Shown: positions 5,657-7,163 of the stretch, piece by piece
How the letters are laid out: each line of letters opens with the position of its first letter
How positions within the stretch are numbered: the stretch's first letter is position 1
Source: Magnetococcales bacterium
GTDB taxonomy: Bacteria > Pseudomonadota > Magnetococcia > Magnetococcales > Magnetaquicoccaceae
Assembly (NCBI GenBank): GCA_015229095.1
Contig: JADGCE010000039.1
Location: 1 to 7,163 of the forward strand
Direction: 5' to 3'
Length of the DNA stretch: 7,163 bases
The notes under the pieces: model-generated
The model's database searches: none
Told to the model about the DNA's origin: nothing
The model's input: only the letters and a program-made list of their open reading frames with translations
Translations under genes and position numbers: made by a program

Positions 5657-6730
5657 ATGATGCCCCTCTCCCCCCCCCACACGACCGCCAAAAGAGAGGT
5701 GGCCGCTCTGGGTCTGCTCTCCGGCGGACTGGATAGCATGCTGGCGGCCCGACTGCTCCTTGAACAGGGTATTCGGGTGGAGTGTGTCAATTTTTACACC
5801 GGATTCTGCATCCAGAATCATACCGGGGCCATGCGCAACCCGACACCCGGCGCCAGCCCCCCCCGACACGATGCCCTGCACGCGGCGCAGTTGCTGGGTG
5901 TCAAACTGCACCTAGTGGATATCGCCGAGGAGTATGTGCGGATCGTCACCAATCCCAAATATGGCTATGGCAGCAACCTCAACCCCTGCCTGGATTGCAA
6001 AATCTTTATGGTCAGCAAGGCCTGGGCCCTGAAAGAGGAGCTGGGCTTTGATTTTATTTTTACCGGCGAGGTGCTGGGACAGCGACCCATGAGTCAACGG
6101 CGGGAAAATCTGCCCCACATCGAACGGGAGGCCGGCGTGGAGGGTTGGCTGTTGCGCCCCTTGTGCGCCGCCCGTCTCAAGGCAACCGAACCGGAGCTGC
6201 GGGGTTGGGTCGATCGCCAACGGTTGCCCGGCTTCAGCGGTCGCAGCCGCAAGCCCCAGATGGCCCTGGCTGCCCAGTTTGGCCTGCGGGATTATCCCAG
6301 TCCCAGCGGTGGCTGCTGCTTCCTGACCGATGAGAATTATGCACGCAAATTGAAGGAACTATGGAATTTTCGCGGAGAAAAAGGCTATACCATGGAGGAT
6401 ATTGTTCTCCTCAAGGCAGGCAGACATTTACGCCCCGCGCCCCACTTCAAGGTGATTGTGGGACGGGATGAGACGGAAAATCGCTTTCTCTCTGGCTTTC
6501 GTGCGGGGCGCTGGGCGATCTCTGCCCTGGAGGTCTCCGGCCCCCTGCTGCTGGTGGAAGGGCGTCCCGGCGCGGAGGATTTGACCCTGGCCTGCCGCCT
6601 GGTCGCCCGCTTCGGCCAGGGGCGCCATCGGGCGGAGCTCCAGGTGGCCATCGAGCACGAGGGTACCCACACAACCTGCCGGGTCGCCCCCCTGCCGGCC
6701 ACCGAGATTCCCCCGGAGTGGTATTTATGA
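5657..6730 (+). CDS. PP-loop tRNA thiolase (MnmA/ThiI-like) with probable NFACT-R_2-like RNA-binding C-terminus
   Basis: A 357-residue ATP-pyrophosphatase-type enzyme, probably adenylating a tRNA uridine and replacing oxygen with sulfur. The PP-loop is SGGLDS (22-27). NPCLDC (109-114) gives C111 and C114, in the place of the catalytic cysteine region of MnmA. FIFTGEVLGQRPMSQRR is a signature of a non-MnmA thiolase family common in anaerobes and deltaproteobacteria. PSPSGGCCFLTD (214-225) holds C220 and C221, one presumably the second catalytic cysteine. From about 255 the HFKVIVGRDETEN segment (263-275) and the following beta-rich region resemble the NFACT-R_2 RNA-binding domain. The target nucleoside is not established. 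ATG 5657 (or 5660) begins one base after the hemB stop, implying coupling; the frame is open further upstream inside hemB. A C9 tract (5670-5678) and a C8 tract (5857-5864) are notable. It overlaps tusA by ATGA. Confidence 0.85.
   Translation: MMPLSPPHTTAKREVAALGLLSGGLDSMLAARLLLEQGIRVECVNFYTGFCIQNHTGAMRNPTPGASPPRHDALHAAQLLGVKLHLVDIAEEYVRIVTNPKYGYGSNLNPCLDCKIFMVSKAWALKEELGFDFIFTGEVLGQRPMSQRRENLPHIEREAGVEGWLLRPLCAARLKATEPELRGWVDRQRLPGFSGRSRKPQMALAAQFGLRDYPSPSGGCCFLTDENYARKLKELWNFRGEKGYTMEDIVLLKAGRHLRPAPHFKVIVGRDETENRFLSGFRAGRWAISALEVSGPLLLVEGRPGAEDLTLACRLVARFGQGRHRAELQVAIEHEGTHTTCRVAPLPATEIPPEWYL
5670..5678 (+). repeat. C9 homopolymer near the thiolase start codon
   Basis: Nine consecutive C cover codons 5-8 of the thiolase (Ser-Pro-Pro-His). 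A one-base slip would put nearly the whole protein out of frame. A second tract, C8, lies at 5857-5864 in the same gene. Both residue stretches look poorly constrained. Confidence 0.6.
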
Positions 6731-7020
6731 GCGAAAACACCCCTTCTGTCGAAGAACCTGTGGTCGATCTGCTCCTGGATGCCCGCCGTCTGCTCTGCCC
6801 GTTGCCCATTCTGCGCGCCGAAGCGGCCATCAGCCGGTTGGCCGCCGGGGCCGTGCTGGCCGTGCAGGCGACCGATCCCGGTTTTGCCCAGGATCTGCCC
6901 GCCTGGTGCAAGGTCAACGGGCATCACCTGTTGGGTATGCGCCGTCAGGGGCAGGAGCTGTTGGGCTGGGTGGCCAAGGGAGGCGGTGCACCCAGCGATC
7001 GCACAGGACGGAATGAGTGA
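6727..7020 (+). CDS. tusA: TusA-family sulfur carrier
   Basis: A 97-residue cytosolic sulfur-transfer protein of the TusA/SirA family. LDARRLLCPLPILRAEAAI carries the family CPxP motif with the persulfide-bearing C24. The following strand, ATDPGFAQDLPAWCKVNGHHLL, matches the family's DPxxxxDIPxxC pattern. It is somewhat longer than E. coli TusA (81), with about 15 acidic residues added before the domain and a Gly/Arg tail after it. ATG 6727 is preceded by GGAG (6715-6718) at 8 bases and overlaps the thiolase stop in ATGA, so translation is probably coupled. TusA paralogues serve several pathways (tRNA thiolation, molybdenum cofactor, sulfur oxidation); the symbol reflects family, and the thiolase neighbour argues for tRNA thiolation. 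A GTG at 6718 is an unlikely alternative start. Confidence 0.88.
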   Translation: MSENTPSVEEPVVDLLLDARRLLCPLPILRAEAAISRLAAGAVLAVQATDPGFAQDLPAWCKVNGHHLLGMRRQGQELLGWVAKGGGAPSDRTGRNE

Positions 7021-7090
7021 CTGTCGCAGCGTTTGGGGCCGTCCGGATGGGCGCACACCCCGTTGTTTAAACCTGGAACCGGTGGTATAG
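7013..7090 (+). CDS. Possible 25-residue micro-ORF coupling tusA to the next gene
   Basis: ATG 7013 overlaps the tusA stop by 8 bases (ATGAGTGA) and has AGGA 4 bases upstream. The frame closes with TAG at 7088-7090, four bases before the next gene's ATG at 7095. The peptide (MSDCRSVWGRPDG... ending LNLEPVV) resembles nothing I know. The next gene has no Shine-Dalgarno of its own, so a translated bridge that carries ribosomes across the gap is a fair hypothesis. It could equally be a chance short frame in a 74-base intergenic gap. Confidence 0.3.
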   Translation: MSDCRSVWGRPDGRTPRCLNLEPVV

Positions 7091-7094
7091 AACC

Positions 7095-7163
7095 ATGTCC
7101 TGCCGACTCTGCTGCACCATCTCCCAGCACGGTTTTGGCCATATTGCACAGGTGGCCCCCCTG
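7095..7163 (+). CDS. Partial: probable GT-B-like glycosyltransferase-family protein
   Basis: The first 23 codons of a gene that runs off the window. The peptide has a short hydrophobic strand followed by SQHGFGHIAQVAPL. The GHGFGH-type loop after strand 1 is characteristic of GT-B nucleotide-sugar proteins related to the N-terminal part of L-arabinokinase and to MurG/UDP-glycosyltransferase-like proteins. ATG 7095 is the only start: the frame is closed by TAA at 7068-7070 and has no other start codon after it. No ribosome site is visible. It is co-directional with the hemB operon. With so little sequence, the family call is tentative. Confidence 0.55.
   Translation, partial: MSCRLCCTISQHGFGHIAQVAPL

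Noticed and set aside
4552..5790. A 412-codon minus-strand open frame opposite hemB
   Set aside because: It lies antisense to a clearly real hemB in a high-GC gene, has no recognisable domain, and its composition is what a reverse reading of HemB gives.

Overview
The window is about 60% GC and gene dense. It reads as a Gram-negative proteobacterial chromosome, with heme biosynthesis, bacterial Ser/Thr-phosphatase signalling and sulfur-relay genes packed on both strands. Placement is uncertain. The PP-loop thiolase of the 'GEVLGQRPMSQ' type and the cysteine-rich (zinc-type) HemB would fit a deep-branching group such as Magnetococcia or a deltaproteobacterial lineage better than a typical alphaproteobacterium. 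That is inference from memory of these families, not a search result.

Layout. Positions 1-419 hold no convincing gene. They contain an AT-rich patch, a long G/purine-rich strand, a canonical G-quadruplex motif inside a 10-bp inverted repeat, an overlapping alternative hairpin that looks like a minus-strand terminator, and two further GC-rich hairpins just after the first gene's stop. Positions 420-1616 (minus) encode a SAM-dependent methyltransferase with a helical N-terminal region and a CxxC...CxxC zinc-ribbon-like segment. Diverging from it is hemD, uroporphyrinogen-III synthase (1757-2563, plus). Two minus-strand signalling genes follow: a PP2C-type protein phosphatase (4410-3562) and, downstream in the same direction, a class III nucleotide cyclase fused to an FHA domain (3476-2589). 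From 4639 a tightly packed plus-strand operon runs off the window: hemB, a PP-loop tRNA thiolase with a probable NFACT-R_2-like C-terminus, a TusA-type sulfur carrier, a 25-codon micro-ORF, and the first 23 codons of a probable GT-B-like glycosyltransferase.

How the genes work together. HemB makes porphobilinogen and HemD closes the tetrapyrrole ring, so two steps of the same pathway flank the signalling pair. The phosphatase and the FHA-cyclase suggest a phosphothreonine circuit in which Ser/Thr phosphorylation, removed by the PP2C protein, would be read by the FHA domain and might control cyclic nucleotide synthesis; no kinase lies in the window. The thiolase and TusA overlap by ATGA, which suggests that TusA delivers persulfide sulfur to a non-MnmA tRNA thiolation enzyme. 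The most distinctive items are this thiolase-TusA pair, the FHA-cyclase/PP2C pair, and the structured G-rich intergenic region at the left end. I do not see proof of an entirely new system.
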